This document shows positions 17,046 to 24,627 of a DNA stretch of 64,000 nucleotides, piece after piece. The position numbers were made by a program, and so were the translations under genes. This stretch comes from Sphingomonas lacusdianchii (lineage in GTDB: Bacteria; Pseudomonadota; Alphaproteobacteria; Sphingomonadales; Sphingomonadaceae): positions 248,001 through 312,000 of the forward strand of contig NZ_JAKRET010000002.1 in the NCBI RefSeq assembly GCF_022664395.1, in the 5' to 3' direction. The notes beneath the pieces are model-generated. The model saw only the letters and a program-made list of their open reading frames with translations, did not search any database and was not told where the DNA came from. Numbering within the stretch: position 1 is the stretch's first letter; each line of letters starts with the position of its first letter.

Positions 17046-17513
17046 CTATTCGGTAACCACCGGTATCCCCGGCAACGCCTTCGACGTCCGCACCGTGGGT
17101 GACGTCTTCACGCTCGCGACGTTCGGCGCGGTGATCAACTGCGTCGTCAGCATCGACTGGAAGCTTTCCAGATCGGCTGCGACGATCTTCAGGATGAAGT
17201 CGATCTCGCCGTTGAGCATATGGCATTCGCGGACTTCGGGAATCGTCGCGACATGCGCCTCGAACGCCGCCAGATCGCTGCCGGCCTGGCTCTTCAGGCT
17301 GACCAGCGCGAACACGGTGATGGTGAAGCCCAGCAGCCGCGGATCGAGCGCGGCATGATAGCCCTTGATCGCGCCCGCTTCCTCCAGCGCGCGCACGCGG
17401 CGCAGGCAGGGAGGCGCGGTCAGCCCGACGCGTTCGGCCAGTTCGACGTTCGTCATCCGCCCGTCCTCCTGCAGCAGCGACAGGATTTGCCGGTCGATAC
17501 GATCGAAAGCCAT
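17046..17513 (-). CDS. Lrp/AsnC-family transcriptional regulator
   Basis: A 155-residue regulator of amino-acid metabolism type. Residues 1-60 are the HTH domain (FDRIDRQILSLLQEDGRMTNVELAERVGLTAPPCLRRVRALEEAGAI), and the rest is the AsnC ligand-binding/oligomer domain (FALVSLKSQAGSDLAAFEAHVATIPEVRECHMLNGEIDFILKIVAADL). LTAPPCLRRVRAL is typical of the Lrp subgroup. No target gene is adjacent: the neighbours are a repeat and a divergent sensor kinase gene. Effector unknown. Confidence 0.9.
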   Translation of the reverse strand: MAFDRIDRQILSLLQEDGRMTNVELAERVGLTAPPCLRRVRALEEAGAIKGYHAALDPRLLGFTITVFALVSLKSQAGSDLAAFEAHVATIPEVRECHMLNGEIDFILKIVAADLESFQSMLTTQLITAPNVASVKTSPTVRTSKALPGIPVVTE

Positions 17514-17691
17514 AAGTTACGGTCCGTGGTTCTGTTCGAATGAAAGCCCTGCGTACAGCATCACAAAATTGCGCGGAAGCGTAATTGTCCCACATTGCGA
17601 CGTACCGAAATTGAGCAGTTTCAGAATGCGGATCACCGCGTTAAGGGTTCCTTAGCGCCGCGGCTCCGCGGGGTGCTTTCATGGGTGGCTG

Positions 17692-19344
17692 GTGCATTTC
17701 GACGACACTCTCGAAACGGTTCTCGCTGCCGATTTGTCGGGTGAGGGCGCGCGCGCGTCGGTGTGGCGGCAGCTGGTCGACCTGATCGGTCGCGGCCGGG
17801 TATCGGCCGATCCGCGCGCCATCGCCCTGCTGCACGACCTGCGCGATCATGTGCCGCGCACGGTCCGCATCGCCAGTGCCCGCGACCTCGAATATGCCCG
17901 CCCCCCGGTGGAACTGGTCGATCTGCTCGCGACCGATGTGATCGAGGCGGCGCTGCCGGTGCTGCGTGGCGCGCATCTGTCGGTCGATCAGTGGCAGGCG
18001 CTGTTGCCGCGCCTGTCGCCGCCGGCGCGCGGCGTGGTCCGCAATCGCCGCGACCTCGACCCCGCCGTCCATCGTGCGCTCGACAGCTTCGGCTCGGTCG
18101 ACCTCGTGCTGGGCGACGACCGCCCGGTCGAGCAGGCCGCGCCCGTCGCCATCGCGCCGCAGCCGGTCTCCGAGCCGTCCGTCGCCGAACAGCCCGTTCC
18201 CGAAACACGGCTTCCCGATCCCGCCGCCGAGCCCGATCCCGCCGGTCCGTTCCGCATTGCCGACGTGATGGCCCGGATCGAGGCGTTCGAGCGCGCGCAT
18301 GACGGCGCGCCGCCCCCGCCGCCGCCGGTCGCGCCGCAGGACAGTTTCCGTTTCGAGGCCGACGCCACGGGCCAGATCCGCTGGGTCGACGGGGTCAGCC
18401 GCGCCCCGCTGATCGGTCTGTCGCTCGATTTCTGCGCGACGCCGGGCCATGCCCGGTTCGACGCGATCGCCGCCGGGGCGTTGCGCAAGCGGGCGCCGTT
18501 CCGCGATGCGCGCCTCACCATCGGCGGCGACAGCGACGCGACCGGCGAATGGTTCGTATCGGGCGTGCCGGCGTTCGACCATGCCACCGGCCGCTTCATC
18601 GGCTATCGCGGTACCGCCCGGCGGCCCTATCACGGCGAACGCGCCGAACCCAATCGCGACGCCGGCGTCGCCCAGCTGCGCCAGCTCGTCCACGAACTGC
18701 GCACTCCCGCCGGTGCGATCGCCGGCTTCGCCGAGATGATCCAGCAGGAATTGCTCGGCCCCGTGCTCCCGGTCTATCGCGACCGTGCCGGGGCGATCCT
18801 CAACCATTCGCGCGATCTGGTCGCGGTGATCGACGATCTCGACCTTGCCGCGCGGATCGACGGCGATGCGCTCGATCTGCGCGACGACCGGGTGGCGCTC
18901 GGGCCGTTGTTCGACGTGATTGCCGCCGATCTTGTCGCATTGTGCGAATTGCGCGGGACGTTGCTGGAGGTCGAGCCGACCGACATCGCCGTCGCCGGCG
19001 ATCGTCGCGCGGTCGAGCGCCTGCTCGCCCGCCTGCTTGCGACCCTCGTCTCGGCGGGCGGCCGTGACGAATCGATCCATGTCCGCGTCGGCCTTGAAGG
19101 CGACGGCTATGTCGCGATCGTGCTCGACCGGCCGCAGGCGCTCGACGCATGGCCCGGTGACAGCGTGTTCGACGTCGATGATGGCGAAGAGGATATGTCG
19201 CTGCTCGGCACCGGCTTCGCGCTGCGCCTCGCGCGCAACCTTGCTCGCGAGCTCGAAGGTACGCTGGTGTTCGGGACGGCGACGCTGACGCTGCGGCTGC
19301 CTGCCGCCAATGTCGTGGAAATCGGGCGGGCGCAGCGGCGCTGA
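17692..19344 (+). CDS. Histidine-kinase-like protein with degenerate ATP-binding domain
   Basis: A soluble 550-residue protein. The first 140 residues are helical (DPRAIALLHDLRDHVPRTVR, reminiscent of DUF2336). A Pro/Ala-rich linker leads to a PAS-like segment (about 230-310), then a good phosphoacceptor helix LRQLVHELRTPAGAIAGFAEM. In the following ATPase-like domain the N box asparagine is missing (RRAVERLLARLLATLVSAGG) and the DxGxG box reads LDRPQALDAWPGD; only a G2-like LGTGFALRLARNLA remains. It may be a pseudokinase or scaffold. The start is the GTG at 17692, and the stop overlaps the next gene in TGATG, so the two are coupled. Confidence 0.75.
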   Translation: MHFDDTLETVLAADLSGEGARASVWRQLVDLIGRGRVSADPRAIALLHDLRDHVPRTVRIASARDLEYARPPVELVDLLATDVIEAALPVLRGAHLSVDQWQALLPRLSPPARGVVRNRRDLDPAVHRALDSFGSVDLVLGDDRPVEQAAPVAIAPQPVSEPSVAEQPVPETRLPDPAAEPDPAGPFRIADVMARIEAFERAHDGAPPPPPPVAPQDSFRFEADATGQIRWVDGVSRAPLIGLSLDFCATPGHARFDAIAAGALRKRAPFRDARLTIGGDSDATGEWFVSGVPAFDHATGRFIGYRGTARRPYHGERAEPNRDAGVAQLRQLVHELRTPAGAIAGFAEMIQQELLGPVLPVYRDRAGAILNHSRDLVAVIDDLDLAARIDGDALDLRDDRVALGPLFDVIAADLVALCELRGTLLEVEPTDIAVAGDRRAVERLLARLLATLVSAGGRDESIHVRVGLEGDGYVAIVLDRPQALDAWPGDSVFDVDDGEEDMSLLGTGFALRLARNLARELEGTLVFGTATLTLRLPAANVVEIGRAQRR

Positions 19345-20330
19345 TGGTTCCGTTCCGGCCCGACCAAGGCCGTCCGGTGACGTGGCGCGACGGGTTCGGC
19401 ACGCGCTTCACCGTCTTCGTCGATACCGAAGAGGAATTCGACTGGCGCGCACCGTTCCGCCACGACGGCTGGGGCGTAAGCGCCGTCGCTGCCTTGCCCG
19501 CCGCGCATCGTCGTTTCGCCGGATATGGCGTGCACAGCTGCTATCTGGTCGACTATCCGGTCGCGACCGATCCGGCGGCGGTCGACGCGTTGCGCGGCGT
19601 CGTCGACCATGGTCATGCGACGATCGGTGCGCAGCTTCATCCCTGGGTCAATCCGCCGTTCGACGAGGCATTGACCGCGCATAGCAGCTTCGCCGGCAAT
19701 CTGCCGCCAGCGCTGGAGGCGGCCAAACTCGACCGGCTGACCGAGGCGCTGACCCGCATCACCGGCACGCGCCCGACCGTCTATCGCGCCGGCCGCTATG
19801 GCCTTGGACCGGCGACGCTGGGGTTGCTGGCGGCACGCGGCTATGCGCTCGATAGCTCGATGCGCGCGCGCTACGATTACCGCGCGCAGGGCGGGCCCGA
19901 CTATCGCGCGATTGGCAACGACGCTTTCCATACCGGTCCCGCTGGGCGCATCGTCGAACTGCCGCTGACCACGGTCTTCACCGGTCGGCTGCGGCGGGGG
20001 CGGCAGCCGTTGTACGAGGGCGCCGGTCGCGTCCCGCGCGGGCGTGGCGTGCTCGCGCGGCTCGGCCTGCTCCACCGCGTCGCGCTGACGCCGGAGGACA
20101 TGCCGCTCGCCGACGCGCTGGAAGCGGTGCGGGTGGCGGTGGGGGAGGGGGTTCGCGTCCTCAACTTCGCCTATCATTCGCCCAGCCTCGTGCCCGGCCA
20201 CACGCCCTATGTCCGCGACGCGGCCGATCTTGCCGCCTTCTGGCGCTGGTGGGATGCGGTCCTTGACCTGCTGGCGAAGCTGCACGTGCAATCGGCATCG
20301 AGCGACGACATCCTCGCTGCCGCCACCTGA
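19344..20330 (+). CDS. WalW-like polysaccharide deacetylase family protein
   Basis: A 328-residue cytoplasmic-looking protein with the NodB-like barrel features TVFVDTEEEFDW (acidic metal site), the HLQLHPW-like IGAQLHPWVNPP, RAGRYGLGPATLGLLAARGYALDSS and LNFAYHSPSLVPGHTPYV. The family is related to WalW proteins and is expected to remove acetyl groups from a glycan, though there is no signal peptide. Its ATG shares a base with the stop of the kinase-like gene, so they probably act together, perhaps in regulated modification of a surface sugar. Substrate unknown. Confidence 0.75.
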   Translation: MVPFRPDQGRPVTWRDGFGTRFTVFVDTEEEFDWRAPFRHDGWGVSAVAALPAAHRRFAGYGVHSCYLVDYPVATDPAAVDALRGVVDHGHATIGAQLHPWVNPPFDEALTAHSSFAGNLPPALEAAKLDRLTEALTRITGTRPTVYRAGRYGLGPATLGLLAARGYALDSSMRARYDYRAQGGPDYRAIGNDAFHTGPAGRIVELPLTTVFTGRLRRGRQPLYEGAGRVPRGRGVLARLGLLHRVALTPEDMPLADALEAVRVAVGEGVRVLNFAYHSPSLVPGHTPYVRDAADLAAFWRWWDAVLDLLAKLHVQSASSDDILAAAT

Positions 20331-20376
20331 ATCTTTCGCGTCCCCCGCGCGTTACGCCGCGCGAAGGGAATTGCCG

Positions 20377-20871
20377 ATGCTAACCCCCCAAGACGAACAC
20401 TGGATGCGGCAGGCGATCGCGATCGCCCGGACCAAGGGCGACGACCCGTCCTGCTCGCCGCTCGGATCGATCATCGTCCGGGACGGGCGGGTGTTGTCGG
20501 CCGAACCCAACCAGACTCAGGAACTGCCCGACGCCACTGCGCACGCCGAGATGATGGCGATCCGCCGCGCCTGCGAGAGCGAGGGCGACATGGAGTTGCG
20601 TGGCGCAACGCTGTACTCGACGCTGCAGCCGTGCGGCATGTGTACCATGGCCTCGATCTGGTCGAAGGTGGCCCGCGTCGTCTATGGCGCCGGCCGCGCG
20701 GACGTGCATCGCATGTATTTCGAGGACCGGCATATCGACACGCTCGGCTTCATCGCCGATGCGTATCGTGACGATATCGTGATCGAGGGCGGCTGCCTGC
20801 GCGACGAATGCGCGGCGTTGTATTACGGGCCGGACGATGACGTTCCGGAGGAAGAACAGGGCAACCTGTAA
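20377..20871 (+). CDS. Nucleoside/cytidine-type deaminase
   Basis: A zinc-dependent deaminase of the CDA fold, 164 residues from the ATG after GAAGGGAATTGCCG. The zinc site is clear: TAHAEMMAIRRA (HAE, with the proton-shuttling glutamate) and TLQPCGMCTMASIW (PCxxC). The family includes guanine, cytosine and tRNA adenosine deaminases. TadA would show more of the TadA-specific C-terminus, which I do not see, so the substrate is left open. The gene is 46 bases after the deacetylase. An open frame upstream to 20209 overlaps that gene and was not used. Confidence 0.85.
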   Translation: MLTPQDEHWMRQAIAIARTKGDDPSCSPLGSIIVRDGRVLSAEPNQTQELPDATAHAEMMAIRRACESEGDMELRGATLYSTLQPCGMCTMASIWSKVARVVYGAGRADVHRMYFEDRHIDTLGFIADAYRDDIVIEGGCLRDECAALYYGPDDDVPEEEQGNL

Positions 20872-20897
20872 CTCCCTCTCCCCTTCAGGGGAGAGGG
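20871..20897. repeat. Short hairpin repeat, family F copy 1
   Basis: CCCTCTCCCC and GGGGAGAGGG around TTCA form a perfect hairpin directly at the deaminase stop. The same 27 bases occur at 48321-48347, directly after the GH3 gene. At 20899-20939 the sequence continues with an imperfect copy (CCGTCCGGCGCAGCCGGATGG). It may work as a terminator for the upstream gene. Confidence 0.8.
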
Positions 20898-20945
20898 AAG
20901 GGGCCCGTCCGGCGCAGCCGGATGGGAAGGGAGAGGGGCACAGAA

Positions 20946-20978
20946 AAGGGGCCGGAAGCACGAAGCCTCCGACCCCTT
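20946..20978 (-). terminator. Terminator of the rplK-rplA operon
   Basis: Read on the minus strand, AAGGGGTCGGAGGC and a nearly complementary CTTCCGGCCCCTT close around TTCG and are followed by TTCTGTG. It lies about 100 bases after the rplA stop. Between the stop and this hairpin are two more hairpins and a motif shared with the nusG 3' region. Confidence 0.75.
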
Positions 20979-20994
20979 GTTCTGCTTGTCGGCC

Positions 20995-21071
20995 GACGCG
21001 GGATTAAATCCCGCGTCGTCGGTCGGGGCCTTGCCCGCCGGCCGGCCTCGGGCCGTGCCCTGCGGCACGGC
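20995..21071 (-). other. Structured 3' UTR of rplA with motif shared with nusG 3' UTR
   Basis: On the plus strand: a hairpin GCCGTGCC/GGCACGGC at 21052-21071, the motif CGTCGGTCGGG (21017-21027) plus CCCGCCGGCCGG (21034-21045), and the hairpin GACGCGGGAT/ATCCCGCGTC at 20995-21017. The same pair of motif blocks, in the same order and almost the same spacing, occurs after nusG at 24538-24565, also followed by a terminator. Function unknown; mRNA processing or stability is a possible role. Confidence 0.6.
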
Positions 21072-21079
21072 GTCGGCGC

Positions 21080-21778
21080 TTACGCGCCTGCGACCTCGGC
21101 CGTGTCGACCTTGATGCCCGGGCCCATCGACGAGCTGACCGCGACCTTGCGGACATACTTGCCCTTGGCGCCCGACGGCTTGGCCTTCACCACCGCATCG
21201 ACCAGCGCGTCGAAGTTCGCGCGCAGGTCTTCGGCGGCGAACGACGCCTTGCCGATGCCCGAATGGATGATGCCGGCCTTTTCGACGCGATATTCGACCT
21301 GGCCGCCCTTGGCCGCTTCGACCGCAGCCGCGACGTTCATCGTGACGGTGCCGAGCTTCGGGTTCGGCATCAGGCCCTTCGGACCCAGGATCTTGCCGAG
21401 ACGACCGACCAGACCCATCATGTCCGGGGTCGCGATGCAGCGATCGAAGTCGATCTTGCCGCCCTGGATCGCGTCCATCAGGTCTTCGGCGCCGACGACA
21501 TCGGCACCCGCCGCGGTGGCTTCTTCAGCCTTCGCGCCGCGAGCGAACACGCCGACGCGCACGGTCTTGCCGGTGCCCTTGGGCAGGGTGACGACGCCAC
21601 GGACCATCTGGTCGGCGTGACGCGGATCGACGCCCAGGTTCAGCGCGACTTCGATCGTCTCGTCGAACTTGGCGGTCGCATGGGTCTTGGCGAGCGCAAT
21701 GGCTTCGTCGACGCCGTACAGCTTCTGCGCGTCAACGGCGGCGGCGAGGGTCTTCGCCTTCTTGGTCAGCTTGGCCAC
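21080..21778 (-). CDS. rplA: 50S ribosomal protein L1
   Basis: L1 binds 23S rRNA at the ribosomal stalk base near the E site, and in many bacteria represses its own operon. The 232 residues have the family features [75 protein letters not shown] and [21 protein letters not shown]. It lies four bases after rplK. No rplJ or rplL follows; the downstream side is a structured 3' UTR and a terminator, so here the L11-L1 pair forms its own unit. Confidence 0.98.
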   Translation of the reverse strand: MAKLTKKAKTLAAAVDAQKLYGVDEAIALAKTHATAKFDETIEVALNLGVDPRHADQMVRGVVTLPKGTGKTVRVGVFARGAKAEEATAAGADVVGAEDLMDAIQGGKIDFDRCIATPDMMGLVGRLGKILGPKGLMPNPKLGTVTMNVAAAVEAAKGGQVEYRVEKAGIIHSGIGKASFAAEDLRANFDALVDAVVKAKPSGAKGKYVRKVAVSSSMGPGIKVDTAEVAGA

Positions 21779-21782
21779 AGTC

Positions 21783-22214
21783 TTAGCCCTCCACCACTTC
21801 GAGGCCCATCGCGCGGGCCGAACCTTCGATGATCTTCGTCGCCGCGTCGATGTCGTTGGCGTTCAGATCCTTCATCTTCATCGTCGCGATTTCGCTCAGC
21901 TGCGAACGCTTGATGCTGCCGGCCTTCACCTTGCCCGGTTCCTTCGAACCCGACTTCAGGTTGATCGCCTGCTTGATGAGATAGGTCGCCGGCGGCGTCT
22001 TCGTCTCGAAGCTGAACGAACGGTCGGCATAGACGGTGATGATCGTCGGCAGCGGGGTGCCCTTCGGAGCATCGCCGGTCTGCGCGTTGAACGCCTTGCA
22101 GAATTCCATGATGTTCACGCCGCGCTGACCCAGCGCCGGGCCGATCGGCGGCGACGGCTTGGCTTCGCCCGCCGGCACCTGCAGCTTGATATAGCCGGTA
22201 ATCTTCTTGGCCAT
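21783..22214 (-). CDS. rplK: 50S ribosomal protein L11
   Basis: L11 forms the GTPase-associated centre with 23S rRNA and acts in factor binding and the stringent response. The 143 residues are typical: [40 protein letters not shown], a flexible middle ([15 protein letters not shown]) and the C-terminal rRNA-binding domain ending [34 protein letters not shown]. It has a good AGAGAG ribosome binding site. Its promoter lies within 22215-22368, shared with the divergent gene. It is 2.4 kb from nusG, its usual neighbour. Confidence 0.98.
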   Translation of the reverse strand: MAKKITGYIKLQVPAGEAKPSPPIGPALGQRGVNIMEFCKAFNAQTGDAPKGTPLPTIITVYADRSFSFETKTPPATYLIKQAINLKSGSKEPGKVKAGSIKRSQLSEIATMKMKDLNANDIDAATKIIEGSARAMGLEVVEG

Positions 22215-22368
22215 GGTTCACTCTCTTTCAAGTTTAGCGGTTCGTGCGGCGCGATCCTGTCGGACCGGCCTCCCGCCATGGTTTCCAAAACTGTCGTTTG
22301 GGAAGCGGCGCGCTTAGCGCAAAGCGGCCCCCCTTGCAATGTAGGATTTCGCCTGATCCGATGGGGTC

Positions 22369-23190
22369 ATGCCAGCCTCCGCCCCACGCCCCTATAGCCG
22401 CAAACAGGCCCTGCAGAACGCCGCGTTCCTGACCGAACTCGAGCGCAGCGGCAATGCCCGCGACGCCGCGCGCGTGACCGGCCTCAACCGCTCGATGCTC
22501 ACCAAGCGTCGCAACGCCGACCCCGACTTCGCCCAGCGCTGGGAGGCGGCGCTGACCCTCGCCGCCGCCCGCCTCGCCAAGCCCGAGCAGACGGAAGGGC
22601 CGGCGCGCGTCGTCCGCTCGAAAGGCCGCCTGCAACTGCGCGTCTCGAAAACGCGGACCATCGACCGCGACGCCGAACAACGCTTCCTCGCCGCCTTGAG
22701 CGCCACCGCCAATGTCCGCCTCTCCGCCGCGGCCGCCGGCTTCGCGCACTCCAGCTTCTACGCCCGTGCGCGCAACAATCCCGGTTTCGCCCGCGAAATG
22801 CGCGTCGCGCTGGCGGTGGGGTCCGAACGCCTCGAACTGGCGCTGCTCGAAAGCTCGCTGCCCGAAGCGAACGTCCACGACCATTGGCAGCACAACGATC
22901 TCCCGCCGATCCCGGCGATGACCGTGCATCAGGCGATGCAGATGATCGCGTGGAACGACAAGCGGGCGAAGGGCCTCGCCGAACCCGACCTTGCCCCGAA
23001 GCGCGGCGAGAGCAACGCCGCGTATCTCGAGCGCAAGGCCAAGGACTATCGCGCCGGGTTGCTGCTGGCCGAGGAGGAGATGCGGATGGTCGAATATGCG
23101 CAGCTGGAGTGGCGGCGGGGTGGCCGCAGGACGCAGTGGGAGCCGGGCGGGTGGGAGGTGGCGTTGGAGATTGCGTTGCGGAAGGGGTGA
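22369..23190 (+). CDS. Putative DNA-binding protein with two HTH-like repeats, terminase-small-subunit-like
   Basis: A 273-residue protein whose first half is a duplication. About 15-70 (FLTELERSGNARDAARVTGLNRSMLTKRRNADPDFAQRWEAAL) and 100-157 (FLAALSATANVRLSAAAAGFAHSSFYARARNNPGFAREMRVAL) share the pattern FL..L....N.R..A...G...S......N.P.FA......AL. This resembles the HTH of phage or gene-transfer-agent small terminase subunits. The C-terminal part is charged and helical. No large terminase or phage structural gene is near. It is GC-rich like the host, divergent from rplK, and beside the AIPR gene. Function unproven. Confidence 0.6.
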   Translation: MPASAPRPYSRKQALQNAAFLTELERSGNARDAARVTGLNRSMLTKRRNADPDFAQRWEAALTLAAARLAKPEQTEGPARVVRSKGRLQLRVSKTRTIDRDAEQRFLAALSATANVRLSAAAAGFAHSSFYARARNNPGFAREMRVALAVGSERLELALLESSLPEANVHDHWQHNDLPPIPAMTVHQAMQMIAWNDKRAKGLAEPDLAPKRGESNAAYLERKAKDYRAGLLLAEEEMRMVEYAQLEWRRGGRRTQWEPGGWEVALEIALRKG

Positions 23191-23237
23191 GGGTTAGAAG
23201 CCCGGCATGTCGTAAACAGCCGAGCTTCATTCCATAC

Positions 23238-24398
23238 TTACTTCGCCCGTTTTGCTAATCGGGCGTAGATCGAAGTAATATGCGAGAGCGTCGAATAGCA
23301 GGCTTTGCTCTTCCCCATACTCATTGGGTTATGACCTGCTATTTCCATGTATGCTTGTTTCGCTGCTTCGATTAATTCATCGTCCGAAAACATTTTCGGT
23401 TTCGATAAATCCCATTCACCTTTGTGCTTAGTTACGAACTCCGAGTGGGCGGCGATTATCGGAAAGATAACACCGTCCGGTACTTCGATAACTTTGCCAT
23501 CCGCGCGTTCAATGGAACGTATCCTGGTTCCCTTAAACCCCTGATGCGATTTCCAGTGTTCGTACAGTTGCCAAGCTACAGGAGCGAGGTTCAAAAATGC
23601 ACTATAGGTGTCACCATTCTCTTCAGCAATACGCTGAAAAAGTTTCAGGCAGCGTGTTTTTTGAGAATAAGTGAAAACCTTACTAGTCGAGTCGAGCCGA
23701 TCAATCGATCGCAATACCTCGTCAGGCATCAGCGCAAACGTTACTTGTATCAATTTCTCGGTGTCGAGATATTTTCCATCCTGCGCTACAATATTTGTTT
23801 CAGACTTTCGCAAAAGCATGTCAGGATAAACTTCCTGCATTGCTTCTTCCAGCTCGTCGAGTTGTCCTCGGCGTCCGGCAATAGAAATAGCACGGACATC
23901 ATTCTGAAAATTGCGCGCAATAGATATTTCTGCGATTAGGTCATCATCGGATGTGATAATCAGTTCGAACTTCACGCTAGGATCTAAGTCATTATCGGGA
24001 TCAAAGCCATCTGCGAAAAACCGACGCAGTTCGCCTTGAGTTTGTGATCCGTTAATTATGCTCGGGCTAACGAGGTGTAAAATCTTATTAGTGTCATCAA
24101 TCTTTCCGCCTCGCGCAACAAGCACCATTCCGCCGTTCAAAATGTTAAACTGGTCGGAGTGATCTTTTAAAGTTTTGCGTATTGCTTGGTGGACTAGCGT
24201 AGGAGATTGCTTTTGCTTGCCGGCTGCGTCCACGAGATACTCGCGTACGTTTTCGTCATCCTCAAAATCTAGGACGGCCGACGCAGCTGCTTGGCCCGAA
24301 TAAACTCGCCGACCTGCAGCTTCATCCTCAGGTGAGCTAATATTGCGACACACACGATAGGCGAACGCGAACGTATCGCGCGTCAAAGTTTTTGTCAT
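23238..24398 (-). CDS. AIPR-family (abortive infection phage resistance) protein
   Basis: A 386-residue protein that matches the AIPR family order: DENVREYLVDAAG, IRKTLKDHSDQFNILNGGMVLVARGG, then LVSPSIINGSQTQGELRRFF, and IARNFQNDVRAISIAGRRGQLDELE. AIPR proteins are linked to abortive infection in other bacteria; their mechanism is poorly known. The ATG at 24398 follows AGGAG with a six-base gap. Two 60-base lines I counted give 52% and 47% G+C, against 82% in a line of the adjacent gene, so it was probably acquired. It sits between the terminators and promoters of nusG and rplK. No partner nuclease or toxin is seen beside it. Confidence 0.8.
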   Translation of the reverse strand: MTKTLTRDTFAFAYRVCRNISSPEDEAAGRRVYSGQAAASAVLDFEDDENVREYLVDAAGKQKQSPTLVHQAIRKTLKDHSDQFNILNGGMVLVARGGKIDDTNKILHLVSPSIINGSQTQGELRRFFADGFDPDNDLDPSVKFELIITSDDDLIAEISIARNFQNDVRAISIAGRRGQLDELEEAMQEVYPDMLLRKSETNIVAQDGKYLDTEKLIQVTFALMPDEVLRSIDRLDSTSKVFTYSQKTRCLKLFQRIAEENGDTYSAFLNLAPVAWQLYEHWKSHQGFKGTRIRSIERADGKVIEVPDGVIFPIIAAHSEFVTKHKGEWDLSKPKMFSDDELIEAAKQAYMEIAGHNPMSMGKSKACYSTLSHITSIYARLAKRAK

Positions 24399-24434
24399 AG
24401 TAACTCCTGTCCAACAGTCGCTTGCTATTTGGCG

Positions 24435-24448
24435 CACCTCCCGAGGTG
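24435..24448. promoter_or_regulatory. Candidate operator or attenuator upstream of the AIPR gene
   Basis: CACCTC and GAGGTG form a perfect six-base inverted repeat around CC, between the likely -10 box and the AIPR start codon. It could bind a repressor or form a small RNA hairpin in the leader. No regulator gene is adjacent. Confidence 0.35.
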
Positions 24449-24470
24449 ACCGAAGCGGACTGCATCGTCA

Positions 24471-24498
24471 TAACTACATTAAGACGAAGCGGTTGCAA
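24471..24498 (-). promoter_or_regulatory. Candidate sigma70-type promoter of the AIPR gene
   Basis: On the minus strand TTGCAA (24498-24493) and TAGTTA (24476-24471) are 16 bases apart, a reasonable -35/-10 pair. It lies just after the nusG terminator and about 75 bases before the AIPR start. Prediction by eye only. Confidence 0.4.
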
Positions 24499-24502
24499 TA
24501 AC

Positions 24503-24532
24503 AAAAACGGCGCAGGGCCTTCACCCTACGCC
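24503..24532 (-). terminator. Terminator of the secE-nusG operon
   Basis: On the minus strand GGCGTAGGG and CCCTGCGCC form a nine-pair stem (one G-T pair) around TGAAGG, followed by GTTTTTGTTATT. It is a strong intrinsic terminator about 95 bases after the nusG stop and isolates that operon from the AIPR gene. Confidence 0.9.
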
Positions 24533-24537
24533 GCTAA

Positions 24538-24601
24538 CGTCGGTCGGGTTGCACCCGCCGGCCGGTGTCCGCCGTCTCGCAGTTAGCTGGCGCTAACTGC
24601 G
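24538..24601 (-). other. Structured 3' UTR of nusG with motif shared with rplA 3' UTR
   Basis: A perfect hairpin CGCAGTTAGC/GCTAACTGCG lies at 24578-24601. Next to it are the motif blocks CGTCGGTCGGG (24538-24548) and CCCGCCGGCCGG (24554-24565), identical to the blocks after rplA and separated by five bases instead of six. An outer pair, GTCCGCC/GCGGAC-like at 24567-24608, may close the hairpin into a longer stem. No known RNA family comes to mind. Confidence 0.6.
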
Positions 24602-24627
24602 TGCGGACAGCAAGTCAGGCGTTCGCC

